64,000 bases of DNA from Sesamum alatum (lineage: Eukaryota; Streptophyta; Magnoliopsida; Lamiales; Pedaliaceae), in assembly GCA_034509735.1 (NCBI GenBank), contig JACGWO010000005.1, positions 23,802,383 to 23,866,382 of the forward strand, given 5' to 3'. Under the pieces are notes generated by a model. It ran no database searches. It was given only the letters and a program-made list of their open reading frames with translations, and was not told the origin of the DNA. Positions 1 through 10,569 of the stretch are shown piece by piece (the stretch's first letter is position 1; the number at the start of each line of letters is the position of its first letter). Made by a program: the position numbers and the translations under genes.

Positions 1-2720
1 ATATCTTCTTACATTTTCGTGCATTTTGGAGTTTCTGTAAATATTCTCCAAATTTCTCACCTTCCTCAATAGGTTAAGAATTTTTCCATATGAAAAAAAG
101 AATTAATTTGACAACTCTTATAAGCTTACGTAACAGAAGTGAGAATAATAAACCTAAACCAGCCACTTTGCCCTCAATTATAATATGGTCCGAGACCAAT
201 TTGAATAAGAAACTAAAGTGATTCTAAATGAGAATTTAAGGAATAAACTATAATATTTAATTCACTCAAAGAAGAAAAATATTTGGTATTTCAAATTTAT
301 TTTAACTACTTATAAGATAAATAATATAGCATACTAAAAGATAAATAGGCTAATAATATTTATAAACAAAATTATTTACAAGGGGCGGTAAAATTGAAAA
401 TGAATAGAATATGAGTAACATGTAAATATGAATCCAAACTTTAAAAAGTAAAAATATAATATAGAATAAATATCATAAAAATTCTCAATTTTATTAAATT
501 AAAAGTGATGTTGAAAAATTTAAATCGAGCGACTTCCGACTAATTAATTTTATTTTAATATTAATATTAAATAATTATTTTAAGATTGTACATTTTTTTC
601 ATGATACAATGGACATAAAACAATAATATGACCAATTTTATTAAATTGAAATTTCTGATAAAGAATTGAAAAGTGAGTTACTTTGACTATTAATTTTATT
701 TTAATATTGAGTTTTATATATTAGATTATACTTTTGTATTATTTTGTTATAAAATCATTAATTATAATAATTAGTAAATACAAAACACAAAATTTTAATT
801 TTTTTTATTTAACAGTATCAATTAAATTTGAAATGAATTACAAACAACAAACCTTTCCTCATCATTAAAACAACTATTATCAATTATTTTGAGACTTGCA
901 TATTTATGAATTACACTAAACTAAACCGGATAAAGTGGGATATTGGGTCCAATCTTTCAATATTCATGTGGCCTTAAGACCACTCGGATAGATGAGTTCA
1001 GTGCAATATGCATGCTCTTGTTTTATAACAGTGTGCCTTTTTGTAAAAAGATACGCTGTCGACCCAATACAAATCAGTTTTGATGCAAACTTCTATCACA
1101 AAACCTTCGTCATTCTATCACAAAACATTCCAACTTCAATACTTCTTGCAAAGAGGAAAATCAAATTTGATTTTCTTTTCTTTTTTTTTTTTTCAACATA
1201 AAAACCAGAAGGGGTTTTATTGATGCAGATAAAATCTGAAAGGGGTCGTCGTGAAACGAGTACAAGAGAAGATTTTATCAGATTCCACCATATCAATGAG
1301 AAATTCTGGTGTGTGAATATGAATGTCAAACCCCATCCCCTCTTCGACCACTGTGCATGCCAAAATTACTTTCTGCTGCCACCAACCTGCTTTCTGAAAT
1401 AGCTAATATTAATTTCACATTTTAGAAAAATATTGCAAAACTAATTTCATTGTAAAAAAATTGCAACTTTTGGGTATAACTTTGCAATATCTGGAACAAA
1501 TTTTGGGACTAATTTTACAACATTTTGCTAAAATATGGAATTAATTTTACAATATTTTCCTAAAGTGTGGAATTAATATTGCTACAGTGAGACTACCTTT
1601 GCAATGCTTTCCTAATATATAAGACTAATACTATTTCAAAAAGTATTGAACTAATTAGCAAACCATCCTATATTTTGGGACTAGCAATTTTCTCAGAATT
1701 CCACAACACAAACTACACCTCCGGAAAGCATATCTCAGAAACACTTCATTGACAATTTCGCATTACGAACACAAAATTTCCCAACTGCATAGTTGTCAAA
1801 GGGTGCGTGCCGCGTCATGGTGCAAAGGTGCTCTCGGGCCATGGCGCGGCGCGCACCTTCTTGAAGTACAGTGCAGATTTTCAGAAATAATTTATACATT
1901 TATACCTTTAATATTTTACTACAACAGGTTTAAGATAAGATTTTTAACTTTTTAGCCAAGAATTTCAAGAGAAAGCAATTATAATCAGAATTTTGGCAGG
2001 AAAAATCACAAATCATTTGTTTAGCAAATTATTTTATATTATGGCAAGATAATTGAGTTATGACATAAAACAATAACAATAAATTACACAAGAAAAAGTA
2101 ATCAACAATTTCCCAGAGTTTCAAGGAAGAAAACAAAAAAAAGAAGTAAATAAGAGGTGAAATAGTACGACTTGAGAGAAAAAGAAAAGAAAGAACAAAG
2201 AAAGAACAGAATAAAGAGAGAAGAGGCAGTAGAATCCGGGAAGAAATTAAGAAAAGAAGACATTACAGGAAGAAATGGAAGAGAAATGTCACTGCTCCAG
2301 AGAGAAACTGAAGAAGATTAGTTCTTTGCTTCAGTTTCCTTTTATTTTTTTAATACAAAACCATCCCAGCCTTAAAAGGCTGGCTTTCAGTCTGGCACCC
2401 CAGAGAAAGGCGCCCTGGCGCGCCATCAGTAACTATGTGAAATTGAAAAGTTGAAATTTCAAGAACTCACCGAGTTTCCTGAACATGGGAGCAAGCATTC
2501 AAATGCGAAACAAGGCAAAGGTGCAACAGGAGCTTGGGAGGAGAACACGCGTAAAAGAAAAGACTAACTAAGATTGCATGTATAATGACCAAAAGTGTTT
2601 TGTAATAGATGGAGTTCACAGAACAATCATGGTATCCCAATTCATGCAAAAATGGAATTTCAAACCATCTTTCGCAATTTCTAAATTGCACAAGGATGAT
2701 ACAAATCAGGCAATTAGGTT
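1..2720. other. AT-rich intergenic DNA
   Basis: No gene can be supported here. The first kilobase is very AT-rich. Around 1420-1680 there is a run of degenerate repeats with phrases such as GGAATTAATTTTACAA and TTTCCTAAA recurring every 40-50 bases, probably an old transposon end. Roughly 2230-2720 would be the 3' flank and untranslated region of the CPP1-like gene on the minus strand. Confidence 0.6.
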
Positions 2721-5700
2721 TCACTTGAGGAAAGTACAGGCTAAAAACAAGAAAATGTATGCAACCAGGGATGTAAGAAGTTCAAGAGTCCAAGTGGGCT
2801 GCAACAAAGTTGATGGAACGAGTGGAACCAAGAAAGAACCACAAATCCAACCGACCACGAGAGCTCCAAATCTGCAATAATATGATAAATTTTCACATGT
2901 AAATTATCAAGCTCTAATACAGACTGGGAAGAAACGCATATGAGACTCTTATCCCAGCCAAACTCACCCAATAATGGCAGCTCGAGGCAAGCTTTTGTTC
3001 TTGTCATTGAGGAAATATATGCAAGCTGCAAAAGACAATGCCACCTGCAAACCAAAGAAAAATGTATGGGTTAATATATGCCAGTAGGCAAATTCTGTTA
3101 TCGAATACTGAAAGCTGTAATACCATGCAAGACATACATAAGCATGTTAAGTCCATCCACATACACTGAACTTCAAATAAATGACCACAGATGTAAAAGA
3201 AGTTGAATTTAGTGTCCTCACTTCTACTTTTCATTCAACTGGCTCTTTTATTTATTTCTTCGATTCAAATCATTTTAAATTGAATAACCACAGCAGACTA
3301 ATTGCAGATTTGGGTTTTTACACAATCCAAAAGCTTAGATTATTTTATGCTCAATGAAACAAATACTGTTTCTTTTTTATTCTCAAAAGAGAGGTTTTGT
3401 AATTTTTGTCTGCCAAAATTTTCAGTTAAACAATCCATAAGTAGAACCCAAGCATTTCATATTTTCTACCCTAATGTCTTCTGCACAAGTAGTGCATTTA
3501 TGCTTGCTTTAAAATGAAACAAACGAATCTTTAGCTTACTGGAGATACATATACATATATATATGTACGGTTCGACAAATGTTTCACCTAAACTGTACTT
3601 GGCTGACTTTCAAAATGAAAAACAGGTTTTACACATTAATCACGTCAAGTTTGTCATATCTTTGAAGGCAGCAATTGTATCATGCATGAGATTATGTCTA
3701 TTACCAGTAAGATAGTATCACAAAGGAAAAGTTCTATCATGTATCTCACAGGCTTCTGTGATATCACACAAGAATTTATTCAAGATAGTATCTGTTGGCA
3801 ATTGGGTCGGGCAGACCCATGATCCAGTCAGCATTCATATTTGAATGGATTCTAATTCTACATTGTGTGGGATTATATTCCTTATTTGATTGGACTCTTG
3901 CTTGCTTTGGAAGACTTAATAAATAAGAGATCTCTCTCCAGGTGGACTGAAAATACATATTTCTCCCAATTTCTATTTATATTTTTACCAAGAGTATCAT
4001 CAAGAACTGGATTTACGGTGTATAGACACTTAGACTGCTGGTAGTACTCTACCGAAACAAGCAAGACATGTTCACGACCCAGCCAAGTGAGACTTGAGGC
4101 AAGTCTAATCCAATTATATATGCTTTCACAAAATTCCATGGTGTATGGTGCACATACACCTTCAATTTTGTGAATATATAGCATCTATACAGTATCTCAA
4201 CAAAACATTTCATCGGGCATCTCAAAAAATATTTTAGACAGCATTATAGAGAAGAGAACACATCTATTTCAATGGAATCCAATAGAAAATACATATTGCT
4301 CCATGAATGCCTCATGAAGAACAACAGACCCAGTATAGTAGTATTCTCTGCAATGAATTATTAAGAAAGCTATATCTTCTTATTCTATATATAGTCAGAA
4401 GCTTATCTTTGTATTACCATTCAATTCTATTATAAGTTCACAACTATGGTACATCAGGTTCTAAGAATAAATCTCCATTTGACTATTTACCATATAACCT
4501 GTATCAAGTTTCCTAGAATCCAAAGTGTAGGACATACTAAGGTAGGACACGTATTCAATATCAATGTCATATGAAGTCGAACTGCCCTAGTTCTCCAATA
4601 ACACATGGTACATATTTCTTGGCAATTCTGACATCCCGTAAACAATAGATTTAGCTATTTCATTCTCCGAAAGTCCTGAAAGCCTAAAATTTCACTATAA
4701 TAACATCAACTACTAATATTTCTTCTTGAGCAGTGGCTAATAGCTTCCCTATTCCAACTCTATGCATAAATATCAAGATAGTTTCAATACACAAACAGAA
4801 AAAACTTTTGTACCATTCATAAAATTAATTACCAGCAACTTCTGCAAACAACATTAAAATCATATGGAGAAAATGGAGCCAAAAATGGTCTCAAAGGATC
4901 CTGAAACCCTCTTTCCCTTTTATGCTTCCACTTTCTTCCACTTTATGGGCCCATCAAAAGCTCCCAAACTAGAAGCCTCTGATAAAGCCCAAAAATCAAA
5001 TAGCTGCATAGAATATTATATTCAGCTATGGGGCATTATAATGTGCTCCCCAGGACAGAGTTCAATGTCAAGTTGGTTTCAGAGGTGAGCCAAAACTATA
5101 TTATTTGCGAACGGAATGGCATGTAAACACACCTGAAAAGCAGGTCCAGCTTCAGCAGAGTTCATCACACTCCAGCATGCCATGAAACCAAATAGGAATA
5201 ACCGTCTGAGAATGATCACAGTAGGGGGAACCTCCACAAAACTGAGCAAGTTCTTAACCCATGGTGGGGATTCTTCAACCTTTTTCTGGAGCCTGGTTTT
5301 TAGGTTAATCTTTGTTTTCTTCCTATTTTTGAAGCTGGTCATGAGTAGTTTCTCGAAAGCGGCTTCTATTGATTCAGCACTTCTCTCGTGGCCAGCATAT
5401 TGGGTTAACAAAAAGTTCCGAGCACTCCAAACTTCTTCCTCAGAAGCATCAGTAGTTATACCCAGGCGCTTATAAGGATCCCAGACATTTAATCTAGGGA
5501 ATTTCGCGAGGCTACCTACAGTCACTCAAAAATGAAGATTACGCCTCAAACTTTTTCTTTCATCCAATCATAAAAGAGAAGGTATTATTATACCTAAGAA
5601 TTTGTGAAAGAAAACAATAACAAGAACCAGCAGCATATGTTACGTACAGCTCAGCACCCCAAGGTTTACACATGAATACTGCTAAATGAAATATATGATA

Positions 5701-6285
5701 GCATTTCAAATTCTTCATACCTCAAGTAAAAACTACATAAACACGGTAAAATAAATAAACACCTTCACAAACGTCATTACACCAGAAGCAAAAGAATATA
5801 GAATTTAGAGTAGATGATGGACCGCTTTAAATAATTAGCATCCTCATAAAATTGAAGAAAATAAAAACGTTTCAAGAATATAATTAAACTATATTAACTT
5901 TTAAGATTCAAGACAAATATCGCTCCCTTTGACAGCACGGAACCCTCTTTGAGGGAAGGCCCTTCTGCTGCAAATTAAATTCTTCTAAAACTCACCTTCA
6001 TATGGCGCATCCGCCGCACACTTGGGGCTCCTAAAACCCAGGCAGCAAGGCGTAACTCTCCTCGAATTGCCTCGAATTGAGCTGTACCGAGAACACCATA
6101 TCCGCACCAAAAAAGAAAAAGAAAAAATGAAAGGTGTCAGTCAACAAGAAAAACCCCTAATTAACCCCCACACAATGTACAAAATCACTGCAAAAGACAC
6201 AATGATAAAAGTAAACACAAACTCACAGTCGCTGGCCAAGGAAAGACGACGAAAAGGTAGGGTTTGAGAGAAGAGCCGCGGCCAT
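2721..6285 (-). CDS. CPP1: CPP1/CDF1-family chloroplast chaperone-like protein
   Basis: Five exons rebuilt on the minus strand with GT-AG introns and matching phases: 6285-6227, 6081-5996, 5515-5133, 3044-2968, 2871-2721; 756 nt, 251 residues plus TGA stop. The start ATG at 6285 opens a serine- and arginine-rich N-terminus (about residues 1-50) that fits a chloroplast transit peptide. Next comes a J-like region (WDPYKRLG, then [27 protein letters not shown]) without an HPD motif, a basic linker, and about four hydrophobic helices ([67 protein letters not shown]), ending in FLK. This is the DUF3353/CPP1 family, known as a holdase that stabilises light-dependent protochlorophyllide oxidoreductase in plastid membranes. 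Length is normal (Arabidopsis about 258) and no lesion is visible. An upstream ATG at 6493 is in another frame and not used. Paralogues exist, so orthology to CPP1 itself is inferred. Confidence 0.93.
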
Positions 6286-6955
6286 GAGACGAGAAACTGT
6301 ATCCTACTCTATTACTCGAAGCATAAACTTCTGTTTCGTTTCTGGAATTTGGAGCTCTGTTGATTACAGAGACGCCATGAATTCGAGGAGCAGAGAAGCA
6401 GCTTGCAGCCCCAAATGCGTATACGGTTGGGGTAGCGGGGGAGAGAGAAGAAGAAGAGTTGTTTCCTGTGGGTTTATCTGTTGCTTCGTTCATCTTTCTG
6501 GATATAATAATAATAATTACAAAAACACCTCATATTTTCCGTTGGATAACATCTATACCCCCTCATTTTGAAGAAATTGTGTTTGCCTCCCCCAAGGATC
6601 AAAATACTTGACAATATTTATTGCACGAACCTTTTCTGATAACTAGTAGAATTAAAACTTTTCCAATTTAATTAGATCAAGACTATAATAATATAGTATA
6701 GATTCAGGAACACAAACTTAAAAGGTTGAACAAAAAATTATCCATATTCAAGAACACAAACTTGAAAGGTCCAACTACCTCTATACAGTAGTTCTAATAA
6801 AAATGACATAAAATGTAAGTTTCCTAAACGTTTTTAATTTTTTTTTAATTGAACAGTTATCGTCCGTTATTTAGGAAAATATTGAGAAATTCCTAAATTC
6901 TTATATCTTTCTAATTTCATCACTTGTTTGTGATTATTGATGTCCCTAAAGTATT
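6286..6955. promoter_or_regulatory. 5' flank of the CPP1-like gene
   Basis: About 670 bp between the CPP1-like start codon and the gypsy LTR. It must hold the promoter of the minus-strand gene. I see no clear TATA box at a convincing distance. The stretch around 6505-6610 resembles a small TIR-element end (ACACCTCATATTTTCC, ATACCCCCTCATTTTG), so part of the promoter may be transposon-derived. Confidence 0.35.
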
Positions 6956-6959
6956 CACA

Positions 6960-7727
6960 CTAAAAACCTAAGAGGAAGGAGGTGGACCTCCAGGCGAAAA
7001 GCCTAGCAAGTAAGGCTTGACCAGCCCATGAGCAAGGCCTTTTAGCCCAAAAAGCCACAATGTCTTTTCTAACCTGACAGGCCCAAGAAGAAAATCCATT
7101 TAAGCAAGCCTAGTCAGCTTACATCAAGGACTCCACATCACACAGGTCGCCGACACGTAGGGACACGTCATAGTAAAAAAATTTCAACAAATTCCTGAAG
7201 ATCCGCCTATAGTCCGAGTTTTACTTAGCAAGTAACTAATTCCTAAGAACATAGACTGACCTGGTAGACTTAGTAAATCAGTAATATCTCCATAAATATT
7301 TATCTAAATCCCGAATGATTTTTTTGAGAAGATAGCTGACTCATGTAGCTTTCCAACAGCATACGGGACTCTACAACCACCCTCCACTAGCTCCATGATC
7401 ATTTATAAAATGACTCTTTGTGTAGTCATTTGTCAAGTAACCTCTTTTCATCTTGCAATTACACTCTCACCCACTTTCTCTCTACTTTTATGATATTTTG
7501 AGCTCAGTATACACGAATTTATTATTTCACTATCGCACTTTTCCATTATCTCACTTAGATTCAAGTTTTTCATTTATTTTATTCAGTAAGAACATTACTG
7601 ACTTAAGCATCGGAATGTTAACCCCTCTTTATAGGTTAGTTTCCACCCCCCCCCCCCCCCCCTTAATCATATGATTTTCTTGAAGATCCCTCGACTTTTA
7701 AGGTGCTATTGGATCCCGGAACACATT
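6960..7727 (+). repeat. Ty3/gypsy (Tat-like) 5' LTR
   Basis: Region just upstream of a gypsy-type primer binding site. It contains a TATA-like TTTATAAAATG near 7400 and the phrase ACTGACTTAAGCATCGGAATG (7594-7619), a degenerate form of the CTGACTTGAGCGTCGGAG phrase typical of the transcribed part of plant Tat-lineage gypsy LTRs. A run of 17 C lies at 7646-7662. The left LTR boundary is estimated; no second LTR is seen, so the element is truncated. Confidence 0.6.
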
Positions 7728-7728
7728 A

Positions 7729-7745
7729 TTGGCACCGTTTGTGGA
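7729..7745 (+). other. gypsy primer binding site
   Basis: TTGGCACCGTTTGTGG matches, with one change, the TTGGCGCCGTTTGTGG found directly after the 5' LTR of many plant Ty3/gypsy elements. Confidence 0.6.
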
Positions 7746-7770
7746 AATATTTGAGCTTTAGACATGAGAA

Positions 7771-8206
7771 ATGGCAAGTTTAGATAACGGTGGCGATAAC
7801 GGATCCTTCAAGGGAAACACTTACCTCCTCGCTCCAGGAGGTTCTGTTGTTCCACCTCATGACAAGTGCTTGGAGGACTCAATGCCCAAGCTCCCGTTTT
7901 TTATCCGACATTCCTGCCTGCTGCCACCAACCCGCTCTTCTGCGAGAAGCTCCACCAGTTCATAGTGGAGACCACCAACTCCACACGACGAGGTTCTCAA
8001 ACCAGCGAAGCAGGGCAAGCCTCTCAACGGAAAAGCACCAGAATACACAAGGAGCCAAGAACTGATCCACCAATCCCCGCTGCACTTCAGTAGGATGGAC
8101 TTATCCCTGTTGACCCCACCAGCAAGGAGGCAACACTCCAGGAGCCATCTGAGTACTGGCACGCTCTCAAGAAGGAAGTGGTGGAACTCCGCAAGAGGTA
8201 AGAAAG
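7771..8206 (+). pseudogene. truncated gypsy gag start
   Basis: An ATG 25 bp after the primer binding site opens a 64-codon frame (MASLDNGGDNGSFKG...) that stops at 7965. Coding-like sequence continues in other frames to about 8206, including the EYWHALKKEVVELRKR stretch usual near the N-terminus of Tat-type Gag. It is frameshifted and cut off where a copia D-family LTR end begins at 8207, with no later gag or pol. A dead 5' fragment of a gypsy element. Confidence 0.5.
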
Positions 8207-8309
8207 TGTTAGAATAGGTGACCAGAAAGCCAACAGCTTTGGCGTTTTGTAACCTATTTGACAACTTGATGTAATGTAATATTATGTGATGAATAAAATG
8301 AGTGTTCGT
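8207..8309 (+). repeat. 5' end of a D-family copia LTR (first copy)
   Basis: Starts TGTTAGAATAGGTGACCAG, the same terminal sequence as the D-family LTRs at 8310, 45002 and (reversed) 57712. Only about 103 bp are present before a second D-family start. The first 30 bp are shared with the second copy, after which the two differ, so they are separate subfamily members rather than a recent duplication. Confidence 0.65.
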
Positions 8310-9162
8310 TGTTAGAATAGGTGACCAGAAAGCCAATTGGATTGGCGGTTTTGGGTACTATTTAGCAATCTTTATTGACTTGATGAATATAGTAAGTATT
8401 AATCCGTGGAACTATGTGTTTGTTGTGCTTACTAATTATGTTAAACGATATTTTAACGTCACAAAAATTCCCACAGACCAATTGGATAACCCATGTAGTT
8501 GGGTTGCGCATTGGATGGCAGCTATGAAACCAACTTTTGAGGTTGGTCTGAAACTTTCCAAGCCGAGGACCTCGAGACAAGGCATCGAGGGTCCTACAGA
8601 GACTTGCACTAAGGATTGCATTCATTGGATGAGTGTCGTGTTTCATCGGCGACAGATGTTGGACGTCTATGCAATATTAGTGGGTTGGTTGACAAGGGTG
8701 TTAGCTGACTGAACTGACTCGCGGGAATCGTCATATGGAAGCCTTGGAGGCTTGGTCGGTACGACTGAAATTCCCGGCTCCGATAGTACGAGATTAGTCC
8801 TCGGACTTGAGGAATCATGGCAGTCACATACATATGAAGGTTGTATCTAGGGTCTGGCAAGAGATGTCTGTATCTGGGATAAGTTCATCATAAGCTTTAT
8901 CCAGTGCAGTCGGAATATGTATTGAGGACGGTGGATTCCAAGATAGGATCCGTCACCTGTTAGAATATGACAGTCGAGTCTCCTATGCGCTCTGAGACGG
9001 TTTAAGCTCTTTATAGACTGTGGCACAACGATTGGTCGAGTAGGGAATAGTTTCCTACGTTGATCAATAGAGAAAACGTGTCTCGAGTTATTGAGCATAA
9101 TTGTCTAGTCCAGGATGGGAACCGACGCCCAATTCCATGCCCTAGACTTAGATCGGGAGACG
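8310..9162 (+). repeat. D-family copia LTR, truncated
   Basis: About 850 bp that align with the first part of the solo LTR at 45002-47346: the TGTTAGAATAGG start, CCCATGTAGTTGGGTTGCGC, CCAAGCCGAGGACCTCGAGA and the AACCGACGCCC...CGGGAGACGG block all recur in order. At about 9163 similarity ends abruptly and repeat E begins. The hairpin array that follows in full-length D LTRs is missing. Confidence 0.75.
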
Positions 9163-9690
9163 GAAACACACAAACACAATTGAATATACAAGAAAGAGAG
9201 TATTCAAGAACTCCGAAAATCCTCTTAAGCGCAAATCAAGGAAGATCCACGGCGTTCAAGGCAAGAATCAAGGAATTTGTCGTGGAAGTCATCCAAAGTC
9301 AACGTTTGATTCAAGAAAAGAAGTCAAAAGACCTGCCAATTAACGTTATCAAAAAGCAAGTCCATCTTGGGGAAGATCAAAACTTCAGATCCACCAAGAA
9401 ATATTCAAGTTCAAGTTAAAGATTCCAACTTTATAGCGTTTAATCCGAAAATAAGTTAGAAAACTCCTGAATTAACATTATTTGAAGACCGAAGTCAACG
9501 TCGAAGGAGATCAAACATCAAGTTTTACTTCTAAAGTTGCCGAAATCAAAGATCACATTCTTAGAGTGAAGAATCAGAGGTTCCAAATAGAAATTTTTCA
9601 CCCACAAATCCATTTATGATATTTTCTTATTTCAATAAATTCCAAAACATGAAAATTTGTTTATAGTAGGGCATAGGTCGCCGGAGGATT
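9163..9690 (+). repeat. repeat E, copy 1 (LTR R-U5-like)
   Basis: From ACACACAAACACAATTGAA onward this matches the reverse complement of about 51990-52530: shared blocks include AAATCAAGGAAGATCCAC, GTTCAAGGCAAGA, ATCCAAAGTCA and ATATTTTCTTATTTC. In the other copy this starts about 35 bp downstream of a TATATAA box, near the expected transcript start, so it is probably the R-U5 part of an LTR. A short open frame here (9060-9419) is not credible as a gene. Confidence 0.6.
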
Positions 9691-10449
9691 TTGGATCCTA
9701 CTAAGTTTCAACACTGTTTACCAATTCAAATTTCTATGTGATTTTAGAAGATGTTTCCATTTTGTGTGAGAAAATGAATATTGTCTAAGTATTGCAAGAT
9801 GAAGGAGTGCATGCAAATCAACATTTCAAGTGAATCCTTCATTAAGTTGAACCTTAGATCTTAAAAACCAAAATATAAATTTGTGGTGTTGTTAAAATGA
9901 ACTCATCCCTCAATGGGGCGCCATTCTAAATTGAAAACCTCATCCTATTAAGTCGAAAGCATATGTATAGTTGTTACTGATCGGCCTCAACAACTATTCA
10001 TTTATTTATTTTGTAATAGAAAGTGCGACCTAATATGTACGTATAAAAATGTAATTTTAAAGGTAAATATATTATTTATAATTAATTATAAAATATTAAT
10101 AAGTTCATAGTAATATTTATGTTTCTGTCATTCAAACTTTAATATATATAATTTTATCTTCAAAAGAATTGATAATATGTGTTTTAATTAATAAGAAAAT
10201 TATTTAATTTTATTATTTATAATTCACTTTCTAAATTTGATAGGTACTATTAAATTAAAAAATATTTTCCAAAATTAAAATTTGCATTTCGTATTTACTA
10301 ATAATTACATTTCATTATCTTGTATCAAACCAATTAATATGAAAACAAAGATAATAGTATTCAAAAATTCAATATTGAAATAAAATTAATTAGTCAAAGC
10401 TCCTTATTTTAGATTGTTAAGAAATTTCAGTTTAATAAAATTGATCAAC
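9691..10449. other. AT-rich DNA without recognisable genes
   Basis: Nothing coding or structured is recognised. From about 10020 the sequence is very AT-rich host DNA leading to the LINE insertion site. Confidence 0.5.
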
Positions 10450-10464
10450 TTTTATTTGTAGGTT
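10450..10464. repeat. LINE target-site duplication, left copy
   Basis: TTTTATTTGTAGGTT, repeated exactly at 16202-16216. The right-hand neighbour TTCTTTTTTG is the short poly(A) tail of the minus-strand LINE. Confidence 0.85.
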
Positions 10465-10569
10465 TTCTTTTTTGAAAAAACAACCACACGAGTACTAGTA
10501 TTAATAGGCAAGAGTTCACATATGTTCAAGACAAGAAAGCGACATACGTGAAGGAAATGCAGTGAAAGC

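Noticed and set aside
6185..6493. 102-codon minus-strand frame starting MNEATDKPTG as exon 1 of the CPP1-like gene
   Set aside because: The ATG at 6285 in another frame splices in phase to the next exon and gives a typical transit peptide and full family match; the longer frame runs into the intron.
9060..9419. 119-codon plus-strand frame as a gene
   Set aside because: It spans the junction between a D-family LTR and repeat E, has no recognisable domain, and its second half lies in non-coding LTR sequence.
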